This document shows, in pieces, positions 51,946 through 59,604 of a stretch of DNA of 64,000 nucleotides. The translations under genes and the position numbers were made by a program. The notes beneath the pieces were generated by a model. The model had not been told where the DNA came from. It worked only from the letters and a program-made list of their open reading frames with translations, and searched no databases. The stretch comes from Streptomyces genisteinicus. Lineage in GTDB: Bacteria > Actinomycetota > Actinomycetes > Streptomycetales > Streptomycetaceae. The stretch lies in NCBI RefSeq assembly GCF_014489615.1, contig NZ_CP060825.1, forward strand, positions 6,618,001 to 6,682,000. The letters are read 5' to 3'. Within the stretch, counting starts at the first letter, position 1. Every line of letters starts with the position of its first letter.

Positions 51946-53718
51946 ATGAGCCGCGAGATCACCCGCACCACCGCACCACCGGCCCGCCGCAGGCGGACCG
52001 CCCTGCTGGCCGCCTGCAGCCTCCTCGCCACCGGCGCGGGCGCCGTGGCGGTCATGCAGACACCTGCCGCAGCCGCCGCGCTCGCCTGCAACGTCGACTA
52101 CCAGGTCAGCGACTGGGGCAGCGGGTTCACGACCACCGTCACGATCAAGAACACCGGCACCGCCGCGATCGACGGCTGGACGCTGACCTACGACTACGCC
52201 GGCAACCAGAAGCTCTCGGGCGGCTGGGGCGGCGTCTGGTCGCAGTCGGGCAAGACCGTCAGCGTGAAGAACGCCGACTGGAACAAGACGCTCGCGGCCG
52301 GCGCGACCGCCGCCCCGGGCGGCCAGTTCACCTACAGCGGGACCAACGCCAAGCCGGTGTCCTTCGCGGTCAACGGAGTCGCCTGCAACGGCGGCACCAC
52401 GCCCACCGACCCGCCGACCACGCCGCCGCCCACCACCCCGCCGCCGACCACCCCGCCGCCCACGGGCAGCAAGGTCGACAACCCCTTCCAGGGCGCCAAG
52501 CTGTACGTCAACCCGGAGTGGAAGGCGAAGGCCGAGGCCGAGCCCGGCGGCAGCCGGATCTCCGACACCTCGACCTCGGTGTGGCTCGACCGCATCGCCG
52601 CGATCGAGGGTGTGGGCACAGGCATGGGCCTGCGCGACCACCTCGACGAGGCCCTGAAGCAGGCGAACGGCGAGCCGCTCGCCATCAACTTCGTCGTCTA
52701 CAACCTGCCGGGCCGCGACTGTGCCGCGCTCGCCTCCAACGGTGAGCTCAAGGCCGACGAACTGCCCCGTTACAAGAGCGAGTTCATCGACCCGATCGCG
52801 GCCGCGCTCGCCGACCCGAAGTACGCGAGCCTGCGCATCACGACGGTCATCGAGATCGACTCGCTGCCGAACCTGGTCACCAACATCAGCAGCCGTCCCA
52901 CAGGCACGCCGCAGTGCGACGTCATGAAGCAGAACGGCAACTACGTCAAGGGCGTCGGCTACGCGCTCGCCAAGCTCGGCCCGATCGGCAACGTCTACAA
53001 CTACATCGACGCCGGCCACCACGGCTGGCTCGGCTGGGACGACAACTTCGGCCCGTCCGCCGACCTGTTCGCCGAGGCCGCCAAGGCCGAGGGCAGCAAG
53101 CTGGAGTACGTCACCGGCTTCATCACGAACACCGCCAACTACGGCATCCTGAAGGAGCCGTTCTACACCATCAACGACTCGGTGAACGGCACCTCCGTCC
53201 GCCAGTCGAAGTGGGTCGACTGGAACCGCTACGTCGACGAGCTCTCCTACGCGCAGGGCTTCCGCCAGCGTCTGGTGCAGGCAGGCTTCGCCTCCAACAT
53301 CGGCATGCTGATCGACACCTCCCGCAACGGCTGGGGCGGCACCGCCCGGCCCACCGGCCCGGGCGCGCAGACCAGCGTCGACACCTACGTCAACGGCGGA
53401 CGCCTCGACCGCCGCATCCACCTCGGCAACTGGTGCAACCAGGCCGGAGCGGGTCTCGGGGAGCGGCCGAAGGCGGCGCCCGAGGCCGGCATCGACGCCT
53501 ACCTGTGGGTCAAGCCCCCGGGTGAGTCGGACGGCGCGAGCAAGGAGATCCCGAACGACGAGGGCAAGGGCTTCGACCGGATGTGCGACCCGACCTACAC
53601 GGGCAACGCGCGCAACGGCAACAGCATGTCCGGCTCGCTGGGCGACGCGCCGATCTCCGGCCACTGGTTCTCCGCCCAGTTCCAGGAGCTCATGAAGAAC
53701 GCGCACCCGGCGCTGTAG
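51946..53718 (+). CDS. Secreted CBM2-GH6 cellobiohydrolase
   Basis: The 590-residue exocellulase has a signal peptide (1-45; LLAACSLLATGAGAVAVMQT), a CBM2 module (about 46-149; CNVDYQVSDWGSGFTTTVTI) and a Pro/Thr linker (150-177). The GH6 domain (about 180-590) has NLPGRDCAALASNGE with Asp258 (the pKa-modulating Asp), VIEIDSLPNLVTN with Asp305 (the catalytic acid), YIDAGHHGWLGW, WCNQAGAGLGERPK and VKPPGESDG. Loop-rich length suggests an exo-acting, non-reducing-end cellobiohydrolase, complementing GH48. ATG at 51946; the repressor box lies 82 bp upstream. LacI and an ECF pair follow. Confidence 0.96.
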   Translation: MSREITRTTAPPARRRRTALLAACSLLATGAGAVAVMQTPAAAAALACNVDYQVSDWGSGFTTTVTIKNTGTAAIDGWTLTYDYAGNQKLSGGWGGVWSQSGKTVSVKNADWNKTLAAGATAAPGGQFTYSGTNAKPVSFAVNGVACNGGTTPTDPPTTPPPTTPPPTTPPPTGSKVDNPFQGAKLYVNPEWKAKAEAEPGGSRISDTSTSVWLDRIAAIEGVGTGMGLRDHLDEALKQANGEPLAINFVVYNLPGRDCAALASNGELKADELPRYKSEFIDPIAAALADPKYASLRITTVIEIDSLPNLVTNISSRPTGTPQCDVMKQNGNYVKGVGYALAKLGPIGNVYNYIDAGHHGWLGWDDNFGPSADLFAEAAKAEGSKLEYVTGFITNTANYGILKEPFYTINDSVNGTSVRQSKWVDWNRYVDELSYAQGFRQRLVQAGFASNIGMLIDTSRNGWGGTARPTGPGAQTSVDTYVNGGRLDRRIHLGNWCNQAGAGLGERPKAAPEAGIDAYLWVKPPGESDGASKEIPNDEGKGFDRMCDPTYTGNARNGNSMSGSLGDAPISGHWFSAQFQELMKNAHPAL

Positions 53719-53806
53719 GCAACGCCGGAGGCGCCGGTCACCACCGGTACCACCGCTGAGCACGACGACGATCCGGCGTGACGCGCTTCGGCCGCCCTGG
53801 ACAGTT

Positions 53807-53831
53807 CACGACCCCGAAACCTAGGGTCGTG
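53807..53831 (+). promoter_or_regulatory. Inverted repeat at the LacI promoter
   Basis: CACGACCC (53807-53814) and GGGTCGTG (53824-53831) are perfect inverted arms. The right arm overlaps TAGGGT (53822-53827), a -10-like hexamer about 54 bp before the regulator ATG. The element could be an autoregulatory operator; it is unlike the CebR box. Confidence 0.5.
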
Positions 53832-53880
53832 GCCCAGGGCGCGCCGGAGCGCGTCACAACGGTTTGCAGTGGAGTACTCG

Positions 53881-54891
53881 ATGGTGACCCTCGCCGATGT
53901 AGCGCGCGACGCAGGAGTGTCGGCGAGCACGGTCAGCTACGTCCTCAGCGGCAAGCGGACCATCTCCGCCGCCACCCGTGAGCGGGTCGAGCGCTCCGTG
54001 GAACGCCTCGGCTACCGGCCCCACGCCGGCGCCCGCGCGCTCGCCGGGAGCCGGTCCTGGATCATCGCCCTGATGGTGCCGCTGCGCACCGACATCCATG
54101 TCCCCGTGATGCTGGAGATCGCCATGGCGGTCACCACCGCCGCACGTGCCCACGGCTACGACGTCCTGCTCCTCACCGGGGACGAGGGACCCGAGGCCGT
54201 CCGCCGCGTCCAGGGCAGCTCCGTCGCCGACGCCATGATCGTGATGGACGTCGAGCTCGACGACGAGCGGCTTCCGCTGCTGCGGGCCGCCGAGAGCCCC
54301 GCCGTCCTCATCGGCCTGCCCGCCGACCCCGCCGGCCTGGTCTGCGTCGACCTCGACTTCGAGGCCGCGGGCGCCCTGTGCGTCACGCACCTCGCCGGTC
54401 TCGGACACCGCGACATCGCCTTCGTCGGCGGTGCCCCGGGCGTCTACGAGCGCCGCACCGGCTTCGCCGAACGGACCCTCGCCGGCGTCCGCGCCGCGGC
54501 CGGGGACCACGGCGTACGGGTGCTGCACCGCCCCTGCGAGGGCAACTACGCCTCCGTCGCGGCCACGCTCGACCGCATCCTGGAGGAACGCCCCGGCACC
54601 ACGGCGTACATCGTCCAGAACGAGGCGGCGGCCGACCCGCTGCTCGCGCTGCTGCGCCAGCGCCGGCTCGCCGTCCCCGAGGACGTCTCCGTGGTCGCGG
54701 TCTGCGCCGACGACGTCGCCGAGCGGGCGTCCGTCCCGCTGTCCTCCGTCGCCGTCCCCGCCCGGGACATGGGCCGCCGGGCCGTCGAAGCGGTGGTCGC
54801 CGCGCTCGACGGACGTCCCGCCGCGACCGTGCTGCTGCCGCCCGTCCTCACCGTGCGCGCGGGCTCCGGCCCGGCGCCGGCCGCGCACTGA
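53881..54891 (+). CDS. LacI-family transcriptional regulator
   Basis: The 336-residue LacI-type repressor has the HTH/hinge TLADVARDAGVSASTVSYVLSGKRTISAATRERV (about 3-37) and a periplasmic-binding-like sugar domain (about 60-325; HLAGLGHRDIAFVGGAPG, TAYIVQNEAAADPLLALLRQ, VSVVAVCADDVAE). The recognition helix ASTVSYVLSGKR differs from the GRGTVSRVING type of CebR/CelR, so it may not be the protein that reads the TGGGAGCGCTCCCA boxes. ATG at 53881 has GGAG 6 nt upstream; a GTG at 53869 adds four codons. It is followed closely by an ECF sigma gene in the same direction. Confidence 0.9.
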   Translation: MVTLADVARDAGVSASTVSYVLSGKRTISAATRERVERSVERLGYRPHAGARALAGSRSWIIALMVPLRTDIHVPVMLEIAMAVTTAARAHGYDVLLLTGDEGPEAVRRVQGSSVADAMIVMDVELDDERLPLLRAAESPAVLIGLPADPAGLVCVDLDFEAAGALCVTHLAGLGHRDIAFVGGAPGVYERRTGFAERTLAGVRAAAGDHGVRVLHRPCEGNYASVAATLDRILEERPGTTAYIVQNEAAADPLLALLRQRRLAVPEDVSVVAVCADDVAERASVPLSSVAVPARDMGRRAVEAVVAALDGRPAATVLLPPVLTVRAGSGPAPAAH

Positions 54892-54908
54892 CCGCGAGGG
54901 TGGGGCAC

Positions 54909-55463
54909 ATGGGAGGCAAGGACGGCTCCGCACCGGCCCCGGGCGAGGAGGCCCGGGCCGAGTTCCACACCTTCTTCGAACGGCACTACGCCGAACTGTC
55001 GCGCCTGGCACGGATGCTGACCGGTGAGGCCGACGCCGCCGACGACCTGGCCGCGGACGCCATGGTCGCCCTCTGGCACCGCTGGGACCGGGTCCGCGCC
55101 GCCGACCGCCCCGACGCCTACGCCCGCGGCGTGGTCGCCAACCTCGCCCGCAGCCGGGTGCGCAGCGCGGTCCGCGAACGCCGCAGGATCGCGCTCGTCT
55201 CCTCCCGCCGCTCCGAACGCGTCGACGACCCCGACGTGTCCGCCGTGGTCGACGTGCAGGAGGCGCTGCGCGCGCTGCCGTTCCGCAAGCGGGCCTGCGT
55301 GGTGCTGCGCCACGCCTTCGACCTTTCCGAACGCGACACGGCTCTCGCCCTCGGCATATCCGTGGGTACTGTCAAGAGCCAGACCTCCAAGGGCATGGCG
55401 GAGCTCCAGCGCCGGCTCGGGGCGGCGGACGCGCCGGAGCTGGTGGCGGAAGGCGGCAGGTGA
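54909..55463 (+). CDS. ECF sigma factor, SigE-family type
   Basis: The 184-residue ECF sigma factor has region 2 (about 15-85; EFHTFFERHYAELSRLARMLTGE, DLAADAMVALWHRWDRV, YARGVVANLARSRVRS) and region 4 (about 115-165; LRALPFRKRACVVLRHAFDLSERDTALALGISVGTVKSQTSKGMAELQRRL). It matches the small actinobacterial SigE-family group often paired with a single-pass membrane protein. The gene is 17 bp after the LacI stop, and its stop overlaps the start of the membrane partner. The target promoters are unknown; position suggests a role in extracellular polysaccharide response. Confidence 0.9.
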   Translation: MGGKDGSAPAPGEEARAEFHTFFERHYAELSRLARMLTGEADAADDLAADAMVALWHRWDRVRAADRPDAYARGVVANLARSRVRSAVRERRRIALVSSRRSERVDDPDVSAVVDVQEALRALPFRKRACVVLRHAFDLSERDTALALGISVGTVKSQTSKGMAELQRRLGAADAPELVAEGGR

Positions 55464-56134
55464 TGGACGAGGTGCGCAGTCGGCTGCGGGAGGCGGCGGT
55501 CTCCCACCGACCGGACCGGGAGGCGATGCTCGCCCGGGTGGAGCGCGGCATGACCGCGCCGCCCGTGCGGCCGCCGCGGGCGGCGCCCGCCCCGTGGCTC
55601 CGCGTCGTGGCGGCGACGGCCGCGGTGGCGGGAGTGCTGGCCGTGGGCGGTTACGCGGTCGCGACGCTGACGGACGCCCCCGCGCCGCGGGAGAGCGCCG
55701 CCCGCCCGGCCCCGCTGCAGCCCGCGCCGGAACGGCCCGCGGACGGATTCCTGTCGTCCTCGGCCGTCGTCGACCCGCACAGCAACCGCTACTGGGCGCA
55801 GAACAACCTCGACCTCACCACCCGTGAGCCGCTGACCGAACTCACCGTGGAGGTCCGCGTCGCCCTGACCGGCGGGGTGGAGGAGACCGGCCACTGGGGC
55901 ACCCGGCCCGCCGACGACTTCGACGTGCGCGTCCAGGAGCGGGACGGCGCCCTGCTGTACCGATGGACGCTGCGCGAGGGGCGCACGCTGCCCGCCGGGA
56001 AGCATGTCTTCGCCGCCCAGTACAACCACGCCGAGGGCGACCGCGACGCGTCCCGCGACGCGTACACCGCCCGGGGCCGCGCGGGTGACACCGGTGTCGC
56101 GGTCAGCGGCCGGTTCACCCGCGCGCCGGGCTGA
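55463..56134 (+). CDS. Single-pass membrane protein, probable sigma-factor partner/sensor
   Basis: The 223-residue protein has a cytoplasmic N-terminus (about 1-47) with a MDEVRSRLREAAVSHRPDREAMLARVERGM helix, typical of proteins encoded after SigE-family sigma genes. One transmembrane helix follows (about 48-70; WLRVVAATAAVAGVLAVGGYA), then a Pro-rich stalk and an extracellular beta-rich domain (about 95-215; SNRYWAQNNLDLTTREPLTELTVEVRVALTGGVEETGHW ... VFAAQYNHAEGDR) resembling secreted carbohydrate-binding-like modules. No zinc anti-sigma motif is seen. The start ATG overlaps the sigma stop. It is probably an anti-sigma or sensor; ligand unknown. Confidence 0.75.
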   Translation: MDEVRSRLREAAVSHRPDREAMLARVERGMTAPPVRPPRAAPAPWLRVVAATAAVAGVLAVGGYAVATLTDAPAPRESAARPAPLQPAPERPADGFLSSSAVVDPHSNRYWAQNNLDLTTREPLTELTVEVRVALTGGVEETGHWGTRPADDFDVRVQERDGALLYRWTLREGRTLPAGKHVFAAQYNHAEGDRDASRDAYTARGRAGDTGVAVSGRFTRAPG

Positions 56135-56191
56135 GGAGCGCCCCGGGCCGGCCGCCGGGCGCGCACGAGCCGCCGACGCCCCGCGCACGCA

Positions 56192-56242
56192 CGAGCCGCC
56201 GCCGTCCCGCGGCGTGGGGCGCCACGGGACGGCGGCGGCTCG
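56192..56242. terminator. 18-bp-stem bidirectional terminator
   Basis: CGAGCCGCCGCCGTCCCG (56192-56209) and 56225-56242 are perfectly complementary; the 15-nt loop contains a further GGCG/CGCC pair. It lies between the convergent sigma-partner and pectin methylesterase genes. Confidence 0.87.
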
Positions 56243-56296
56243 GTGCGGCGTCCCGGCCGTCCCCGCTGTCCGGGAGAGGACGGCCGTGCGGGGCCG

Positions 56297-57409
56297 TCAG
56301 CGGCCCTCGCGCCACGGAGTCCAGTCGCCCAGGTACACCTCCCGCGTGGCCGTGCGGGCCTGAGCCGCCGTCAGCTGCGGCCGCTCGGCCGGGTCGGTGA
56401 TCCCGGCTCCGGGGCCCGCGTTGCGGTACTCGGCGAAACGCTGCTGCTGCCAGGGGTAGGCGTCGCTCATGTTCGTCCAGGGACGTGCCGTGTCGATGCC
56501 CGGCCCGATCCAGGAGTCCCGGACCACCAGCGACGGCCACGCCGTCGGGTCCGAACTCGGCACCCACGGGCGGGCGAGCCGGTACGCGCCGTCCTCCGCG
56601 GAGCCGGTCACCCGGCAGCGCACCGCGAGGTAGCCGTAGGGGTTGGACCGGACCGTGGACGGGGCGAAGACCATGCCCTTGGGCGTGAAGTCGACGTCCC
56701 TGGCGAGGGTGTGGAAGCGGCAGTGCTCGAACACGGCGCGTGCCCGGCCGAAGACGAAGTCGACGTCACCCTCGGCGTAGCAGTGGGAGAAGTACTGCCG
56801 GGCGACGGCCGCCGCCGAGAGCGAGTCGGCGTACAGCGTGTCCTGGTGGCCGAGGAACCGGCAGCGGTGGAAGGCCGAGCGGTCGCCCATGGCCTTGATC
56901 GCCACCGCCTGGGTGCCGGTGACCCCGGGGTGGTCCGCGCGCAGCCAGTCGTTGGCGAACGTGACGGCGACGGCGGTGAACCCCTCGGCGCGGACCGTCG
57001 TGGTGGCCGATCCGGAGGTCCCGTAGGTGCCCGAGCCGTCGGGCCGCGGCGTCCCGGCGGCGTTGTCGTACACGATGACGGCGTCGCGCGGGTCGCCGCT
57101 CGCGCCGATCAGGGCGAGGCCCGCGTGCTCCGTGCCGACGGACACCGTCTCCCGGTACACACCGGGCGCCAGGACCAGGGTCCATCCCGCGCCCGCGGCG
57201 GTCACCGCCTCCTGCACGGAGGTGTGGTCGCCGCGTCCGCCGGGGTGGACGTAGAGCGTGGTGGGGGAGCGGCGGGCGGTGGGGGAGCCCCACCGTCCGA
57301 AGGGGCCGCGGCCGGGGCGGCCGTGCGCGTGGGCGGTGCCGGAGGCCGCGGCGATCGCGGCCCCGGCGCCCGCCGCGAGGAAGGCGCGGCGGGCGAGGGG
57401 TGCTGTCAT
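56297..57409 (-). CDS. Secreted pectin methylesterase (CE8)
   Basis: The 370-residue pectinesterase removes methyl esters from homogalacturonan, preparing it for the lyases. Tat-like signal (ARRAFLAAGAGAAIAAASG, residues about 6-24). The beta-helix includes the catalytic set: GHQDTLYADS, GDVDFVFGRARAVFEHC, and the C-terminal LARPWVPSS. The ATG at 57409 lies 25 bp after the pectate lyase stop, making it the last gene of a four-gene minus-strand operon. ALIGASG and AEGFTAVAVTFAND are also standard CE8 segments. Confidence 0.93.
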   Translation of the reverse strand: MTAPLARRAFLAAGAGAAIAAASGTAHAHGRPGRGPFGRWGSPTARRSPTTLYVHPGGRGDHTSVQEAVTAAGAGWTLVLAPGVYRETVSVGTEHAGLALIGASGDPRDAVIVYDNAAGTPRPDGSGTYGTSGSATTTVRAEGFTAVAVTFANDWLRADHPGVTGTQAVAIKAMGDRSAFHRCRFLGHQDTLYADSLSAAAVARQYFSHCYAEGDVDFVFGRARAVFEHCRFHTLARDVDFTPKGMVFAPSTVRSNPYGYLAVRCRVTGSAEDGAYRLARPWVPSSDPTAWPSLVVRDSWIGPGIDTARPWTNMSDAYPWQQQRFAEYRNAGPGAGITDPAERPQLTAAQARTATREVYLGDWTPWREGR

Positions 57410-57434
57410 GGCGTCCTGGTTCCTTCCCGGGGCC

Positions 57435-58739
57435 TCAGCGCAGCCGGCCGGCGCCCGCGTACAGCCTGACCAGCAGCGGCAGGACCTTGGGGTGGTCGAC
57501 GCGGGGGCGCAGGACCGGTGTCCAGCCCGCGTCCGGACGCAGGGCCTCCTCGGGGATCTCGGCGTTGTGGACGGCCAGCAGGTCGACCTTCCGTCCGTTG
57601 ACGTAGTTGTTCGCGGTGGTGACCGGCGAGTCCTTCCACTTCTTCAGGATCAGCGCCGGGCTCACCGACTTCGCGAGCGAGAAGGAGTTGTGCTCCGCCA
57701 CCAGCTGGGACTCCGCGCCGATGCCGAGGCTGTAGACGTAGGGACCCTCGTCGACCACGTAGTGGTTGTTGTAGGTGTCCACCTGGCCGAAGCGGACGCG
57801 GGGCGCGCGCTCCACGACCTTGTCGAACAGGTTGTGGTGCAGGGTGACCCGCAGCTTGCCGCGGTCGGTCGCGCCGGCGCTGTCGCTGTTGCCGATCATC
57901 AGCGTCTTGTCGTGCTCGGTGAAGACGTTCCACGACGCCGTGACGAGGTCGGCGCCCCGCACGATGTCGAGCTGTCCGTCGTGCTGCTGGTAGATCTCGC
58001 CGTAGTACTCGGGCAGCGAGCTGTCGGGGTAGCGGCCGTCGGTGAACGTGTTGTGGTCGACCCAGACGTTCGTGGAGCCGTAGACGACCATGCCGTCGTA
58101 CTCGGAGTTCCAGGCACCCGTCTCGCCGTCCGTGGGGTCCCACTGCGGGAAGCAGTCGAGCGGGCTCTCCAGGGTCAGGTTGCGGATGATGACGTTGCTG
58201 ACGTTCTTGATCTGGAGACTCGCGCCGGTGATGCCCGCGCCCCGGCCGACACCCACGATCGTGGTGTCCGACGGGATGAACGCGGAGATCGCCGCGGCCT
58301 GGGTGGCCGCCGACTGGGCGCGCAGGTCCTCCTGCGGGCCGCTGACGACGGTGTCGAGCCCCCACACGGCCGGGTCGTAGTCGGCGAGGTACCGGTCGAA
58401 GTCGTAGCCCGGCGCCTCGAAGGCGGCGCAGCCGTTCGCGGTGGCGTCGACGGTGCCCTTGACGCGGATGATCCGCGGTGCCCCGGGGTCGGCGGCGAGC
58501 GCCGCCCGGAACTCGTCCCAGGTGGTGACGGTGTACACGTGCTCGGCGTCGGCCTTCGAACCGCCGGTGGTGCCGGCGCCCTGGGAGGCCCAGCCGTCGC
58601 CGGCGGGGAGGGTCTGGCGTGCCGGGTCCTTCGGCGCGTGGTGCGGGTGGGCCTGGACCGTGCCGGTGACCGCGAGAACGAGGGCGGTGGAACCGACGAG
58701 CGCCGTGACGGCGCGGCCCTGGGGTCTAGTGAGATGCAT
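57435..58739 (-). CDS. Secreted PL1 pectate lyase
   Basis: The 434-residue pectate lyase has a signal peptide (1-30; TALVGSTALVLAVTGTVQA). The PL1 beta-helix has RIIRVKGTVDATANG, TTIVGVGRGAGITGASLQIKNVSNVIIRNLTLE, EYDGMVVYGSTNVWVDHNTFTDG, TASWNVFTEHDKTLMIGNSD and the catalytic LHHNLFDKVVERAPRVRFGQV. It is larger than the lyase at 41593 and has no extra module. Its ATG overlaps the stop of the upstream acetylesterase by 14 nt, so the genes are coupled. It acts outside the cell on demethylated pectin. Confidence 0.93.
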   Translation of the reverse strand: MHLTRPQGRAVTALVGSTALVLAVTGTVQAHPHHAPKDPARQTLPAGDGWASQGAGTTGGSKADAEHVYTVTTWDEFRAALAADPGAPRIIRVKGTVDATANGCAAFEAPGYDFDRYLADYDPAVWGLDTVVSGPQEDLRAQSAATQAAAISAFIPSDTTIVGVGRGAGITGASLQIKNVSNVIIRNLTLESPLDCFPQWDPTDGETGAWNSEYDGMVVYGSTNVWVDHNTFTDGRYPDSSLPEYYGEIYQQHDGQLDIVRGADLVTASWNVFTEHDKTLMIGNSDSAGATDRGKLRVTLHHNLFDKVVERAPRVRFGQVDTYNNHYVVDEGPYVYSLGIGAESQLVAEHNSFSLAKSVSPALILKKWKDSPVTTANNYVNGRKVDLLAVHNAEIPEEALRPDAGWTPVLRPRVDHPKVLPLLVRLYAGAGRLR

Positions 58740-59604
58740 GGTGCGGCTCGCCTTCTGTGCTGTGCGTGTCGGGTGCGGTCGCCGCGGCCCCGGGGGCCGC
58801 GGGCCAGGTGATCCATGACGGCGGGACGTCGTCGTCGAGGCGGCGCACGTCCCGGGGGAGCAGCACCCGGGTGCGCCGGAGCTCCCGGGCGACCAGTCGT
58901 GCCACGGCCACGGCGCCGGGCGGGTTGAAATGGGTGTTGTCCTGCTCCGTGCCCGTCCAGTTGAAGTACGCCTTGGTCTCCTCGGGGCCGAGCTCCTGCC
59001 ACAGCGCCAGGGAGAGCGCCTGCACGTCCAGCAGGGCGACGCCCTCCAGTTCGGCGAGCGCCCGCATCGCGGCCGGGTAGTCGCCGAGCGAGGTGACGGC
59101 GTCGCCCTGCGCGTCGAACCGGCGCCGTTCGACGCTGGTGGCGAACACCGGGCGGGCGCCGCGCTCCCGCGCCCCCCGCACGTACCGCAGCAGGTGCTCC
59201 TGGTACGTCGACCACGGCTCGGTGTACCGCGCCGGGTCCTCCGCCTTCTGGTCGTTGTGCGCGAACTGGACGAGGAGCCAGTCGCCGGGACGGATCGCGC
59301 CGAGGATCGCGTCGAGCCTGCCCTCGTCGAGGAAGCTCTTCGAACTGCGGCCGTTGACGGCGTGGTTCGCGACCCGCACCCCGTGGTGGAGGAAGAACGG
59401 GAGCGCCATGCCCCATCCCGTCTCGGGCGCCGCGTCCGTGTACTTCTGCGCCGCGGTCGAGTCGCCCGCGACGAACAGGGTGCGCGTCCGGGGCCCGCCG
59501 GGCCCGCGGCCGCCGTCGGCCGCGGCGCGGGCGGGGCCGGCCGCGGCCGACGCGAGCACGAGGCCCGCGGCGGCCGCGACGACCTGGCGGCGGCCCGCCG
59601 TCAC
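58726..59604 (-). CDS. Secreted rhamnogalacturonan acetylesterase (CE12, GDSL)
   Basis: The 292-residue SGNH hydrolase has a signal peptide (about 1-28) and block I TLFVAGDSTAA with the nucleophile Ser. NHAVNGRSSKSF (block II Gly), LLVQFAHNDQK (block III Asn) and WTGTEQDNTHFNPPGA (block V Asp-His) complete the CE12 pattern. It deacetylates rhamnogalacturonan I. The GTG at 59604 overlaps the stop of the binding-protein gene (GTGA), supporting it over a GTG six codons upstream. It is second in the pectin operon. The C-terminal tail after WITWPA is disordered. Confidence 0.9.
   Translation of the reverse strand: MTAGRRQVVAAAAGLVLASAAAGPARAAADGGRGPGGPRTRTLFVAGDSTAAQKYTDAAPETGWGMALPFFLHHGVRVANHAVNGRSSKSFLDEGRLDAILGAIRPGDWLLVQFAHNDQKAEDPARYTEPWSTYQEHLLRYVRGARERGARPVFATSVERRRFDAQGDAVTSLGDYPAAMRALAELEGVALLDVQALSLALWQELGPEETKAYFNWTGTEQDNTHFNPPGAVAVARLVARELRRTRVLLPRDVRRLDDDVPPSWITWPAAPGAAATAPDTHSTEGEPHHASH

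Noticed and set aside
53881-54891. Calling the LacI gene cebR
   Set aside because: The recognition helix differs from CebR/CelR and its own promoter lacks the 14-bp box.
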